Assembly (NCBI GenBank): GCA_963662175.1 | Contig: OY759215.1 | Span: 57,739,213 to 57,803,212 of the forward strand | Source of the DNA: Aradus depressus | Taxonomy: Eukaryota; Arthropoda; Insecta; Hemiptera; Aradidae | Length of the DNA: 64,000 nt | Reading direction: 5' to 3' | Part shown: one piece after another, positions 42,400-52,511 of the stretch | Position numbering within the stretch: position 1 is the first letter of the stretch | Layout of the letters: the number at the start of each line of letters is the position of its first letter | Notes under the pieces: model-generated | Database searches by the model: none | What the model was told of the DNA's origin: nothing | What the model saw: only the letters and a program-made list of their open reading frames with translations | Made by a program: the position numbers and the translations under genes

Positions 42400-42985
42400 G
42401 TAACGCTAGTAAGTTTTTAGGACCCCTGGGCACCACAGCTAGTATGCGCCTTTCAACGGCGGAAGCCACACCTAGTGAATACTTAGCATCGCTGGACGTC
42501 CTAGTCAGTGCGTACTTAAGAACGTTTGTGACCACAGCTAGTATGTGACTTGCAACGCTGAGCACCACAGCTAGTACGTAGTTGGGAATGCTGGGCATCA
42601 TAGCTAGTATGTGCCTTGCGACGGCGGACCCAACAGCTAGTACGTAGTTAGGAACGCTGGTCACCATAGCTAGTAAGTGCCTCGCAACAGCGGACCCCAC
42701 AGCTAGTACGAAGTTAGGAACGCTGGGCATCACAGCTATTAAGTGCCTTGCAACAGCGGACCCCACAGCTAGTGTAGTTAAATACGCTGGGCATTACAGT
42801 TAGTAAGGGCTTTGCAACAGCGAACTTCACAGCTAGTACATAGTTAGGAACGCTGGGCGCTACAGCTAGTAAATGCCTTGCAACAACGGACCCCACAGCT
42901 AGTACGTAGTTAGGAACGCTGAGGCTGAGCACTACAGCTAGTAAATGTCTTGCAACAGTGAACCCCACAGCGAATACATAGTTAC
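42400..42985 (-). repeat. Dimeric minisatellite, 33+33 bp, about 17 half-units
   Basis: Two half-units alternate: CACAGCTAGTACGTAGTTAG+GAACGCTGGGCAT and CACAGCTAGTAAGTGCCTTG+CAACAGCGGACCC. They share the first dozen bases. Because 33 is a multiple of three and one frame lacks stops, the minus strand shows long repeat ORFs (42365-42766 and 42714-43022; VPNYVLAV / GSAVARHLLAV). These are by-products unless shown otherwise. Confidence 0.9.
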
Positions 42986-42999
42986 TACTACTACATGTG

Positions 43000-44130
43000 A
43001 AATTCATGACAATCCGATTCATGACAATACGATCAACAGTTAATGAGCTAGCTCTATATTTATACTTAGTCCCCCCCTCAACCCCGCCACCCGTTCAAAA
43101 CTTCGGGATGCCACACACCTTATTTTTCTATTTGGCCTTCAGGAATAATATATGCGAAATTTCGTGACAATACGACCAACCGTTAATGAGCTAACTCTAT
43201 GTGTATATTTAGCCCCCCCCCCCCCCCCCACAACCCCCCCTCCCGTTCAAAACTTGGGGACGCCACACACCTTTTTTTTCTATTTGGCTTTTAAAAAGAC
43301 TACATGTGAAATTTCATGACGATTCGCCCATTAGTTAATGAGTTAGCTCTATATTTATACTTAGGCCCCCCCACTACCCCCCCTCCCGTAAAACATTTTG
43401 AGCCGTCACACCGCCTATTTTTTTATTTGGTCTTCAGGAATACTACATGTGAAACTTCGTGACAGTCCGACCAACTGTTAGAGAGTTAGCTCTATATTTA
43501 TACTTAGGCCCCCCCACAACCCCCCCTCCCGTTCAAAACGTTGGGACGCCACACACCTTTTTTTCCTATTTGGCTTTTAAAAATACTACATGTGAAATTT
43601 CATGACGATTCGCCCATTAGTTAATGAGTTAGCTCTATATTTATACTTAGGCCCCCCCACTACCCCCCCTCCCGTAAAACATTTTGAGCCGTCACACCGC
43701 CTATTTTTTTATTTGGACTTCAGAAATACTACATGTGAAACTTCGTGACAATCCGACCAACTGTTAAAGAGTTAGCTCTATATTTATACTTAGGCCCCCC
43801 CACAACCCCCCCTCCCGTTCAAAACTTTGGGACGCCACACACCTTTTTTTCCTATTTGGCTTTTAAAAATACTACATGTGAAATTTCATGACAATTCGCC
43901 CAATAGTTAATGAGTTAGCTCCATATTTATACTTAGGCCCCCCTCAACCCCCCCTCCCGTTCAAAACTTTGGGACGCCACACACATTTTTTTCCTATTTG
44001 GCTTTTAAAAAGACTACGTGTGAAATTTCATGACGATTCGACCATTAGTTAATGAGTTAGCACTATTTATATACTTAGGCCCCCCTTACAACCCCCCCTC
44101 CCGATCAAAATTTTGGGACGCCACATAGCC
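43000..44130 (+). repeat. Satellite-like array, about 145 bp, alternating types
   Basis: GTTAGCTCTATATTTATACT recurs about every 143-150 bases, eight times. Each unit has a C-rich block (GGCCCCCCCAC...CCCCCCTCCCG), a CACACACC or CACACCGCC block, T-rich sequence and CTACATGTGAAA(T/C)TTC. Two types alternate (one with GTTCAAAAC...GGGACGCC, one with GTAAAACATTTTGAGCCGTC), giving a 290-base higher-order unit over 43230-43950. Confidence 0.9.
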
Positions 44131-44214
44131 TATTATTCAATCGGGCTCAAAAGAATGCTACATGGGAAGTTTCATAAAAATCCGTCCAGCGGTTTGGGCG
44201 TGATGCTGGAACAA

Positions 44215-44281
44215 ACATACATACATACATACATACATACATACATACATACATACATACAAACAAACAAACAAACAAACC
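44215..44281 (+). repeat. (ACAT)n (ACAA)n microsatellite
   Basis: About eleven ACAT units followed by five AAAC units, at the tail of the composite element. Confidence 0.95.
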
Positions 44282-44486
44282 CCGTTTCAGCTTTATTAAT
44301 ATAGATTTCTATTTTCGCTCTTTGTGACTTGAGGAAGAGATATCTAATGTCGTAGTGAAAAAAAAAAAAAAAAAAACTGATCCTAAAGGAAGGAATATAA
44401 GCATCAAATTTTTATTAAAAAATTTAGTTAAAAAAAAAATAGTAACTATTGTATTTTTTAATATTAGGAATTTCAATTAGTTAATG

Positions 44487-44744
44487 TGACTCATGCCCAG
44501 GTTTCAAAGGTCATATCGCCTACTACAATGTGCTGTTTCGTCGCTCTGGTGGACATGAGCCCGACTGTGGGGTCCTAAATTTTGATTACCCACGTTTATT
44601 CACCTATGGTAGGTTCCATTAACGAGTACCTGAAATCGTACAGACTTAACATCCCATCCGAAGTACGTCGTGCCCAATGAGCTTTCACCGTCTAGATAAA
44701 ACATCCTAAGGGCCTCGGCCGGGTTTCGAACCCGCGATCTTGAG
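44487..44744 (-). mobile_element. SINE-A copy, nearly full length
   Basis: Reverse: TCAAGATCGCGGGTTCGAAA, CCCGGCCGAGGCCCTTAGG, body with small deletions, TGGGCATGAGTCACA end. The first 25 bases of the head are missing. Confidence 0.8.
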
Positions 44745-45366
44745 ACTATTTTTATAATAATTATTATTATTCATCTTGAGTCTGTAATAGAATACAAAGA
44801 GATATCGAGTGATTGTCGGTTACAATTTGTAAGCTATATTTATGTACACAATTTAATCACGGAAATAAATATTGTTGTTATCATGAGGTCTCTCTGTGGA
44901 ACCCAATATTTATTTCAGGAATGATTTTTGTAGAATGTTCTATGATGCCTCACATGGATATTCTGTGAACATTTCATCGGCTTAGTAGAATTTGTTATAA
45001 CAGCCAATCAGTTCAGGGAAATCGACCGACCTATCATTCATTATTTCAGTTATTGTTCAAATATGAAATTGAGAAAATTGTTATGAAAGTCTTTCCTAAA
45101 AGTTTTTATTTTAATTAACCTTATTTCTAATTAATTAAGATAACGGTTTTATATTAACCCTAGAAATTCTCCGAAAATCTGTTAAACTTTCGGTCTTTAA
45201 TTCCTGAAACTTCAATTTAGTCTTAAGAGAGTAATTGATGATAAAAGTCGAGGTTCGAATCCGCAAGAAATATTCTCCCCACAAGAAATATTCTCAAACA
45301 ATGTAACAAACACATTCTTGGTGGAGGAGCTTAGCTTACATGTTATACATATCTTGCACATGAATT

Positions 45367-45550
45367 GCCAACTCAAGACTTTCTAATACCAACCACGTTT
45401 GCACAGATCACTTTCCCATCCCCTCGCTCCTCCCAAAATCAATTCATATTGGCGTCACATGAGTATATGACTCTAGAATATTATTTTCATTTTATTTGAA
45501 TCCCGCTGCGGGAGCAAGAGTGATTTGTACAAAGTTGGTTGATATATGAA
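45367..45550. mobile_element. MITE family M copy
   Basis: Left: AATTGCCAACTCAAGACTTT, CTAATACCAACCACGTTTGC, ACAGATCACTTTCCC. Right: GAGTGATTTGTACAAAGTTG, GTTGATATATGAAACTCC. Diverged. The sequence right of it (AAACTACCGATAATAAAAAT ... GTTGCTATGCG) is homologous to that right of the copy at 21809 (AAACTACCAATAATTTT ... GTTGCTACGCAA), so the MITE is part of a larger repeat. Confidence 0.65.
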
Positions 45551-45673
45551 ACTCCTATATTTTATTTTTTTATTTATTTTCAACTTTTACAACAAACTAC
45601 CGATAATAAAAATATATTCTAAAGTGTGTTGCTATGCGTTACAATTTAAACATTATTCAGAAATATTTTCTTA

Positions 45674-45993
45674 TGCATGCTTGCCTTCTGAGCTCAAGAA
45701 CGTGGGTTCGAAACCCGACCGAGGCTCTTAGTGTATTTTATCTGGGAGGTAAAATGAACTCAAGTACTCCGTCCTTCGGATGGGACGTTAAGCGTTGGTC
45801 CCGAACCTGTATGATGTCAGGTCGTTAAAGACCCCTGCCCTAAGTGAATAAAAATTTAGGGTAGGCAAAATTTAGGACTCCCACAGTAGAGTCAGGCTCA
45901 TGTCCACCAGAGTGACGAAAGAGCGCTCTGGTAGTAGGCGATATGACCTCGTAGTTAAAGCCCGGGCATGAGTCATAAAACCTAACCTAACTT
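45674..45993 (+). mobile_element. SINE-A, 5'-truncated, with target duplication
   Basis: Starts about 22 bases into the tRNA head (TGCATGCTTGCCTTCTGAGC) and is otherwise complete to ATAAAACCTAACCTAACTT. Flanked by AGAAATATTTTCTTA (45659-45673) and AGAAATATTTCCTAA (45994-46008). The flank is homologous to the target of the stack at 22560. Confidence 0.88.
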
Positions 45994-46306
45994 AGAAATA
46001 TTTCCTAATCATCAAATAATTAAGTTTCATTAAATTTACTAATTTTTCCAAAAGTTTGTTAAACTTTTCTTGAAATCTTAATCTATTCTAAAGAGAGTAA
46101 TTGACTAAAACAGAAAAGGTCAATGTTCGAATTCTCAAGGAATGTTGTCATAGAATGTACGGACACATAGGTACTTAGCTCGCTTTTCCTCCCTTAGACT
46201 AAAGAACCTGAATTAAAAATTTACATGAAAAAAACTCAAATTCTGTTTTTTTTTTCCGGTTAGGGCGGAAAACGGCTGAAGATAAACTCAAAGAACTACA
46301 CTAAAC

Positions 46307-46491
46307 CTTGAGCACGCCGTCCTTCGGATGGGGTGTTAAGACGATAATCCCGAACGATGTCAGGTTAAAGACCCCTAATCTACCTCTAACCTATGTGAAT
46401 AAGTACCTGGGTTGGCGAAAGAGCGCTCTGGTAATGGTCGATATGACCTCACAGTTAAAGTCCGGGCATGAGTAACAATAACTTACTAACA
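46307..46491 (+). mobile_element. SINE-A 3' part
   Basis: GAGCACGCCGTCCTTCGGAT, then a shortened body and AAGTCCGGGCATGAG to the tail AATAACTTACTAAC. Confidence 0.8.
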
Positions 46492-47083
46492 AATTAACTC
46501 ATGAAACTTCTGCAGGATGATTTTTGCATCAACGATGTGTGAAGTATCATTTTAAAGAATTTGACAAAACTAATCTGAAAATATTTCCTTTATGATGCTC
46601 CCTTCAAACATTGTAGTGTTGTGCAATTTGCATTACGAACAAATTAGATATATTAATTACGAAATTATGATCATTAACTTTTTTTTTAGGAAGTAGTTAT
46701 CATGCATAAAAGCATTACAGACCAAAAAACCGGCAAATTACTTAGGGATGGGGTGGGCCAGACGAAGAACTCATTAAGGTGCAATTAGGGGCGGAAGGAA
46801 AGAGGACTCCTCCCAGCAAATATTTCGAATTCTTTCTCCAACGGAAATTAGCAAATCTCAAATTGTATGGAATTAATATTTTTTACTATACCCATACCTT
46901 TATTATTATTCATTAGTTTTTGAGTACCTCAATTAGAAAGTAGTTTACAACAGAAATTGAAATTTTTCTCATAATGAAGAGGCGGACTTGGAGGTTGTCA
47001 ATTATTGCAATGATCCCTCTCCTCACCCTGTTAACATACATGCCTGCTAGATCGCAGGAACCACATTTCTACTATACAATGAA
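46492..47083. other. No gene seen
   Basis: AT-rich sequence; nothing recognised. Confidence 0.4.
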
Positions 47084-47384
47084 GAAACAGTTTGTGAATA
47101 CGGATAAACCAGTCCGAGGGTAAAAACATCGTCTTATGTTATTTCACATTGTTTAGTTCTATGTTTAGATAAACATAAAAATATTAAACAAAAATAATTA
47201 CGATAGAAATTATAATATATAATATTATAATTATAATATGTATATTATAATTATAATATGTATATTATAATTTCTATCGTAATTACTTTTGTTTAATATT
47301 TTTATGTTTGTCTAAACATTCTGAATTAACATAGGACGATGTTTTTACGCTAAAACTGGTTTACCCGCATTCACAAACTGTTTC
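47084..47384. mobile_element. Fold-back element with about 140-bp arms
   Basis: GAAACAGTTTGTGAAT...GG and CC...ATTCACAAACTGTTTC are the ends. Inside, AAAACATCGTCTTATGTTA mirrors TAACATAGGACGATGTTTT, and ATATTAAACAAAAATAATTA with CGATAGAAATTATAATAT mirrors its partner around 47260-47310. The centre is an ATTATAATTATAATATG repeat. No ORF. Confidence 0.85.
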
Positions 47385-47385
47385 A

Positions 47386-47467
47386 TGTTTCATATATAAA
47401 AAGCCAATATATTGGCTTTTTATACATATATAAAAAGCCAATATATTGGCTTTTTATATATGAAACA
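47386..47467. other. 82-bp palindrome of two tandem 24-bp palindromes
   Basis: AAAAAGCCAATATATTGGCT TTTT is a perfect palindrome and occurs twice (about 47398-47421 and 47432-47455). The whole from TGTTTCATATATA to TATATATGAAACA is itself a palindrome with about one mismatched pair near its centre. It starts at the edge of the fold-back element, sharing GTTTCAT with its end. Confidence 0.9.
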
Positions 47468-47599
47468 CGACATTTTTATGATGATTTTATTTTTTCTCTT
47501 TGAACAATGAGAGTTTCTTTCCTCTAACATAAATATTGAATTTTAAATTCTTTTATTGTAATAGTTACTATTGTTTCCATGAAAAGTGGGAAGGACATT

Positions 47600-47872
47600 A
47601 AAGAAATTGTTTCTTTTATGAGTTATACACTTGTTTCAAAAAGAGAGGAACAATGTTTAGTTATTCGAAATTCACCTTTCCTCCTGGTTCCATAATCATG
47701 ACGAGAATTGTTGAGAGGGACAATATTTATATTTCTTCTAATAAATATCTCTCTACAGATTGTTCTTTGTTTAATATTATTTATTATTCTTAGTGTTTCT
47801 TTTGAAGTCTGAAAAAAGCTCCAGGGCTGGAATCTCCCCAATATATTGAACCCTAATAAATTATAGAAAAAA
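47600..47872 (-). pseudogene. LINE C-terminal fragment (CR1/Jockey-like)
   Basis: Minus-strand frame (ATG-containing ORF 47623-47841) reads FFQTSKETLRIINNIKQR, TICREIFIRRNINIVPLNNS, RHDYGTRRKGEFRITKH, CSSLFETSV. LNNS.HDYGTR.K.......H...FE.SV is the usual C-terminal signature of a group of insect LINEs. The frame is cut after SV and resumes weakly. Same family as 37450-37760 and 30010-30185. Confidence 0.7.
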
Positions 47873-47984
47873 GAAACAAACGAAACTCATTTTCTTACCT
47901 ACGACTACATTAACTCATTGATTGGCTTACATTCGTTAAATGCTTCAAGACCTTTAAAAATAGATTCAATGGAGACCAGCTCTG

Positions 47985-48090
47985 TCCCTCCCATCAAAGC
48001 GCCCAACCAACTTCTGTCCAGCAGTGGAAGAAGACCAGGAGCCGGGGAGTTCCAGAGAACTGAGAGGCGTGAGGTAACTAGGTAAATAAC
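47985..48090 (+). mobile_element. LINE-type 3' end, copy 2
   Basis: CAACTTCTGTCCAGCAGTGG, AAGAAGACCAGGAGCCGGGG, AACTGAGAGGCGTGAGGTAA. See 25490-25672. Confidence 0.55.
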
Positions 48091-48284
48091 TAGGAAGATC
48101 GATAATGTATATAAGGAACATCATAGACCCTAAGATTGACCGGATTGCGGAACACCGCATACAATTTCTCTCCATTCTGATGTATACATTTCACCAGGTA
48201 TAATCTGAAATTCGACTCTCTGAAATTTTCCAGATAAGTAACTGCTAAAAAGATTTAGTGCTATGAGCCAGTATCGTTGTGACA

Positions 48285-48985
48285 AAAGTTTACCTCCCCA
48301 GCTATACGATGTATATGGAAGATTATGTAATCGGCAAAAATTCGTTGCGAAATTTTCAACGAAATTTCATGTTTTCCGACCTCCAGATTCAAAATATGAA
48401 AAAGAAGTATGTGCATCTATGTGTGTGTCCGGACACGAAATTTTATACGTGACCAAAACTACATTAGAACAACACCTATCTATTTTCAGCCTAATCGACC
48501 ATAAGAGAGGGGGAATTAAGACAGAGGTTTAGCTCAAAAACTGTAATAACTGCCGATGTAATGAATATACAGGCACAAAATGTGAATTCAAAACACTATA
48601 AAGACGACACTTATTAATTTTCAGCGGTAATCGGTAGAAGAGAAGGAGGGATCAGAAGGGCTCAACTGAAAATTCACATTAACTGACGATGTAATAAATG
48701 TATCGACATGAAATTTCATGTTTGAAGTCAGAACCAGAATGAGGACAAACCTGTCAAATTTCAGCTGAAGGGAAGGGGGTTCAGGGGAGGGGACTCAATT
48801 CTAAAATTCTAATAACTGTCGATGTAATGAATTTATTGGCCCATTATTTAGTATGTGGATTTAGGAGCCTCTATGTAAGTCAACTGCTGTACCTATAGTA
48901 CCGCAAACGTTTTGGAGGGGAAGCGAAAAGTTAATTGATTAATTCATTCTGGGGAAGTACATTGCCAGTGATTTACCGACGACTT
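48285..48985 (+). mobile_element. Repeat B copy, longest in the window
   Basis: Head hairpin partly decayed (ACCTCCCCAGCTATACGATG then TATGGAAG), GTAATCGGCAAAAATTCGTT, TTTCAACGAAATTTCATGTT. Then about four internal units, each with TAACTGCCGATGTAAT or a variant, and GACGACAC-like and TTTTCAGC blocks. End: AAGTTAATTGATTAATTCAT, CTGGGGAAGTACATTGCCAG, TGATTTACCGAC. The 89-codon ORF at 48263-48532 is an accident of this sequence. Confidence 0.85.
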
Positions 48986-48999
48986 GTTTTAAGTAGAAT

Positions 49000-50025
49000 T
49001 TCGTGAATGGACCTTGATTGAACGCTTCTGTTAATTCGGCGTTATGCCCCCGCCTTCATCCTTCCTTTGGCCAACGTCAGCCAACCAATAATAAATCACC
49101 TCCTCTATTTCAGCTTTACATAGAATTTATTTAAAGCATTTAATGTTTATGAAATTGTAATGTAAAAAAAAAATATTTTAACTTTCCTTTCTGAATTTAA
49201 TTTGAAAAAGTCAGAATTATAATCGTGTATATAATTTTTAACACAGTTAATACGATCCAGATTTAGATTCAAAGCCGGATTAGGGACGTTCCAATAAAAA
49301 AAAATTCTACTTTATATAAGGATAATAAATTAAAAGGAAAAAAAAAAAAATTATCTCTAACCTAAAAAAATAAAAGTTTTTCTACCAGTTCCTTTCTGAA
49401 AGGGGAAACTCTGTATATACATTCCATATTCCACGGAGAAATGAGTTTTCGAAATTTACAGTGGTCTGGGGTTAAGGATAAGTGAATCTGACTACAACCT
49501 AAGCTAGTGTGCAGTTACACCGCAGGTAAGTTAAGTGTATTTTGTTACTGTGTTTAACTGTGTTGTTAACAAACAAAAATCTTAAAAACTAAATTCTTAA
49601 CACTAATTCAATCTTTTTTTGTTTTATATTTAAGCCATTTTTTTTAAATTTAAGTTATCTATTTCTCGGCATATATCCTGTACATATAAACAAATAAAAG
49701 TACCTTCTTTTTGGAACAATTTCACCGTCAATTCACTTCTATTAGTTCATTGCAATTTAAGCCTAAACACCACTGTCCATCTTTTACTCAGCCCGTCTCC
49801 ATTGAACCCAGGCCTCCACTCTGTCTACACACACTAAAAACAACTGATGGCCGTGTTTTTTTACTCATTTGTTTTAAAAAGAAATTTGCTTTTTATATAA
49901 AAATAAATATAATTATTTTTTTTAATGTTGTTACTGAAGTGTATATTGTTACCTATGTGCTTGTTAAAATGCTAAAAGTAAATGTATAATAACAACGTAT
50001 TTTTGAAATATTGTCTCAAATACTA
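49000..50025. other. No gene; splice-like motif at 49526
   Basis: Mostly AT-rich. ACACCGCAG|GTAAGTTAAG at about 49519-49537 is an ideal donor sequence, preceded by about 100 bases without stop in some frames, but no coding signal is convincing. Confidence 0.3.
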
Positions 50026-50064
50026 AACCTGACGCTGGAGTAATGCCGAGACCGGTAGTATATG
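50026..50064 (+). other. Penelope-type terminal motif
   Basis: CCTGACGCTGGAGTAATGCC then GAGACCGGTAGT. Compare 11860-11945 (minus). Block order CTGANG(A), TGG...GCC stem, GA(A/G)A, CCGGTAGT. Confidence 0.45.
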
Positions 50065-50437
50065 TATATAAACAATTTTCTGAATAGGCAATTATTCAAA
50101 AATACGAGTTAGTATGTTTCATTTATTTATTATAGGTTTCTACAATATGTCCGAGTTTCTCAACTTGAAAAATGCTAAAAACTGGCATTATTTAAATGTA
50201 ATAAAGGTAGTGGAGAGGGGGGAGGGTAAATCCAGAGGAATATGTTAGTTGGTCTATAGAACATTTCATTCCATAAAACGAAAAAAAAATGCTGATGCCC
50301 ACAAGTAAGAGTTTCTTCCATTTCCGTTCCCAGAACAATGAGGTCATCAAAAGTTTTTCGTGGACTCCCCTCTCAAACAAGTTTCAGACAACTCCCAGTA
50401 GTTATTTCAGACCCTTCTCTGTGAGACAAGAAAATTG

Positions 50438-50654
50438 TGAGCACGGCATCCTTCAGAGGGGACTCAAATGGCGGTCCCAAGGCTGTTCGATATTATATAT
50501 GATAGGTACTCGTTAAAGCCCACCCCTACACTAACTTAACCTGGCTTTAGGACTCCTATAGTACAGCTAAGCTCATATCCAACAGCACGTCGAAAATATC
50601 TCTAGTAGTAGGCGATATGACCTTGTAGTTGAAGCTCGAATATGAGTCACAACA
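50438..50654 (+). mobile_element. SINE-A 3' two thirds
   Basis: GAGCACGGCATCCTTCAGAG, TGATAGGTACTCGTTAAAGC, TAGTAGTAGGCGATATGACC, ATATGAGTCACAAC. Diverged. Confidence 0.75.
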
Positions 50655-50721
50655 TTCGGTTTTTCAATATTTAAAATATTTAATTTACATTAGCAACATG
50701 TGAGTATGAAGACATGTGCAG

Positions 50722-50875
50722 ATCGTTGGCAGGTGTCCAAACCTACCCTTGAGGAGTGAAGGGACAAGATGCTCTAACCTCTTCAGGGTTTTTATCGGTC
50801 ATGCCGTCCACCAAATCTCAGGGTAGAAATAACGTAGGGATTGAGGATAAGGAAACCTACATCAATTAACCAACA
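50722..50875 (+). repeat. Dispersed repeat H, copy 2
   Basis: Reverse-complement partner of 1683-1830 (TTGAGGATAAGGAAACC, CAAATCTCAGGGTAGAAATA). Confidence 0.45.
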
Positions 50876-50922
50876 TGTTGCTGTTTGTTTTTAGACATGT
50901 ATTTTTATTTTTGTTTTTGTTT

Positions 50923-51193
50923 GTGACTCGTGCCCGGGCTTCGACTACGAGGTCATATCGTCTACTACCAAGCGACTGTAGAGCGCCCTTCGACTGTTGA
51001 GCCCAACCTTACTGCGGGAGTCATAAATTTGACTTACTCAAGTAAAAGAATAGGAGTAACTGGCATTGTACATGCTCGGGACCGCAGTTCAATGTCCCAG
51101 CCGAAAGATGCCCATTGCTAAGGGTCCCGCAAAATCGAACCCGCGACCTTTAGCACAGCAGGCAAGCACGTTAACTCTAGACTACCAATCCCA
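50923..51193 (-). mobile_element. SINE-A copy, nearly full length, old
   Basis: Reverse: head TTGGTAGTCTAGAGTTAACG decayed, B box (GGTTCGATTTTG) mutated, body recognisable, GCCCGGGCACGAGTCAC end. Confidence 0.75.
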
Positions 51194-51489
51194 TTATTGT
51201 TCTGTTAGAAAAGATATTGTTGTTTGTACGAAATTACAAGAAATATTTACATTGGTTTAGATGTTCGACGCATTTATTTCCGTATTTGCTGACCCCGAAC
51301 GTTAAAAGCTAAATAACGAATAAAAGTGTCTCATATTGTAATGAAAAGACCCACATACAAACCAATCAAAACGCCCTTGATCCCAGCAGTTTGAGCGTAA
51401 TGTTCCATACATTAATTACTTCTTATTTTTATTTTTTACGAAAATATTAAGTATACTCGTATGTTCAGTACTAGAATGGCTAATGGTAT

Positions 51490-51645
51490 ACCCGGCCGAG
51501 GCCCTTAGGTTTTTTTATCTTGGAAAAAACCTTTTGTACGCTGTCCTTCCATTTAGGACTCCCACAGTAGGTTTCAGGGTCGTGTCCACAGTAGCAGGCG
51601 GATATGACCTCGTAGTTAAAGCCCGGGCATAAGTCAAAGTAACCC
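51490..51645 (+). mobile_element. SINE-A, internally deleted
   Basis: CCCGGCCGAGGCCCTTAGGT, GTACGCTGTCCTTCCA, then straight to TAGGACTCCCACAGTAG and GCAGGCGGATATGACCTCG. Confidence 0.75.
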
Positions 51646-52311
51646 TTTATATCTAGCCGCCAAGTAAAGTTCGAAAAGTGGGCAAGCTGCCATGTGTATA
51701 TTCACTTGACAGAGAGTTTATACGTGTATCCTTTGTAACGTAGAACGCTTGCAGTTTATCGGCTTATGCGGTACGTCTGCGAGTTGGAGGCTGCCCATAA
51801 AAAATTAAATAAGTGACGAATTTGGTTTAGAAATAAGGGAAAAATTCTACTTGGTAAATTCGATTTTTTCTTTTCTCCGTCTTTTTGTTCAACATTTAGT
51901 TAGACAGGCTTACATATAGCCTCAACCGATGCACCGATTTTGATACGTACAACTGCTTGTTTCATTTGCCTTATTAGATGCAGAAAATGTGAATTTTTTC
52001 AATTTTTAAACACATTTTTCTACTTTTGCATGTAGTACCTCGAAAGCTATATGGTGAACGACCTAAGTAAAATCAGATATTCCGTAAGCTGTAAATATTT
52101 ACTTGTCAATATCTCTGTATAATTGTATCAGATACAGGTTTGTTTGGTAAAATGTTTCATTTATTTATTTTTCGTAATATACTATGTATTATAACTAGTT
52201 TCAATGTTTAGATGTGGACGCTGATGACCATTTATTGGAGTTTAGTCTTAAATCCATTACCTTAATCCATAACCGTTATTACAGATCTATGTACACCGGT
52301 TCTGTTCTAGT
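51646..52311. other. No gene; repeat-like phrase near 51905
   Basis: ACATATAGCCTCAACCGATG CACCGATTTTGAT resembles phrases common in arthropod non-autonomous elements. Nothing else recognised. Confidence 0.3.
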
Positions 52312-52511
52312 ATCGCCTTCCAACCCTGCCGAGGCCCTTAGGTTTTTTATCTGGTATGTGATAAAAAACAAAAGTACGCTGTTAGACACTCGTTAAAGAT
52401 CCTATTCTAGGTAGATGGCTAAGCAAAATTTAGGACTCCGGGACTTGAGCGCTCTGATATTAGGTGTCCAAATCATTCACCTTGTAATTAAAGCCCGGGC
52501 ATGACTAAATA
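52312..52511 (+). mobile_element. SINE-A, diverged
   Basis: CCTGCCGAGGCCCTTAGGTT, AAAGTACGCTGTTAG, ACTCGTTAAAGATCCTATTC, AAAGCCCGGGCATGACTAA. Confidence 0.7.

Larger units (their letters stand above)
42251..44308 (+). mobile_element. Composite element with two tandem arrays
   Basis: Left end CTAGCAGTAATACCCGGCG TTGCCCGGGG can fold (CCCGG with CCGGG). Then come a 110-base leader, a 33/66-bp array (42400-42985), a 145/290-bp array (43000-44130) and a tail with TTTCATAAAAATCCGTCCAG, GGTTTGGGCGTGATGC, (ACAT)n, (ACAA)n and TTTATTAATATAGATT. The head and tail phrases are of a kind that recurs in many arthropod genomes, so this looks like one non-autonomous element whose body consists almost entirely of tandem arrays. 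No protein is encoded; boundaries are approximate. Confidence 0.55.

Noticed and set aside
42400..42985. CRISPR-like array (33-base repeats)
   Set aside because: There are no unique spacers. The two half-units follow each other directly and vary gradually, and the setting is an animal genome.
48263..48532. 89-codon gene
   Set aside because: Lies entirely in repeat B, whose other copies have stops and frameshifts in this frame.
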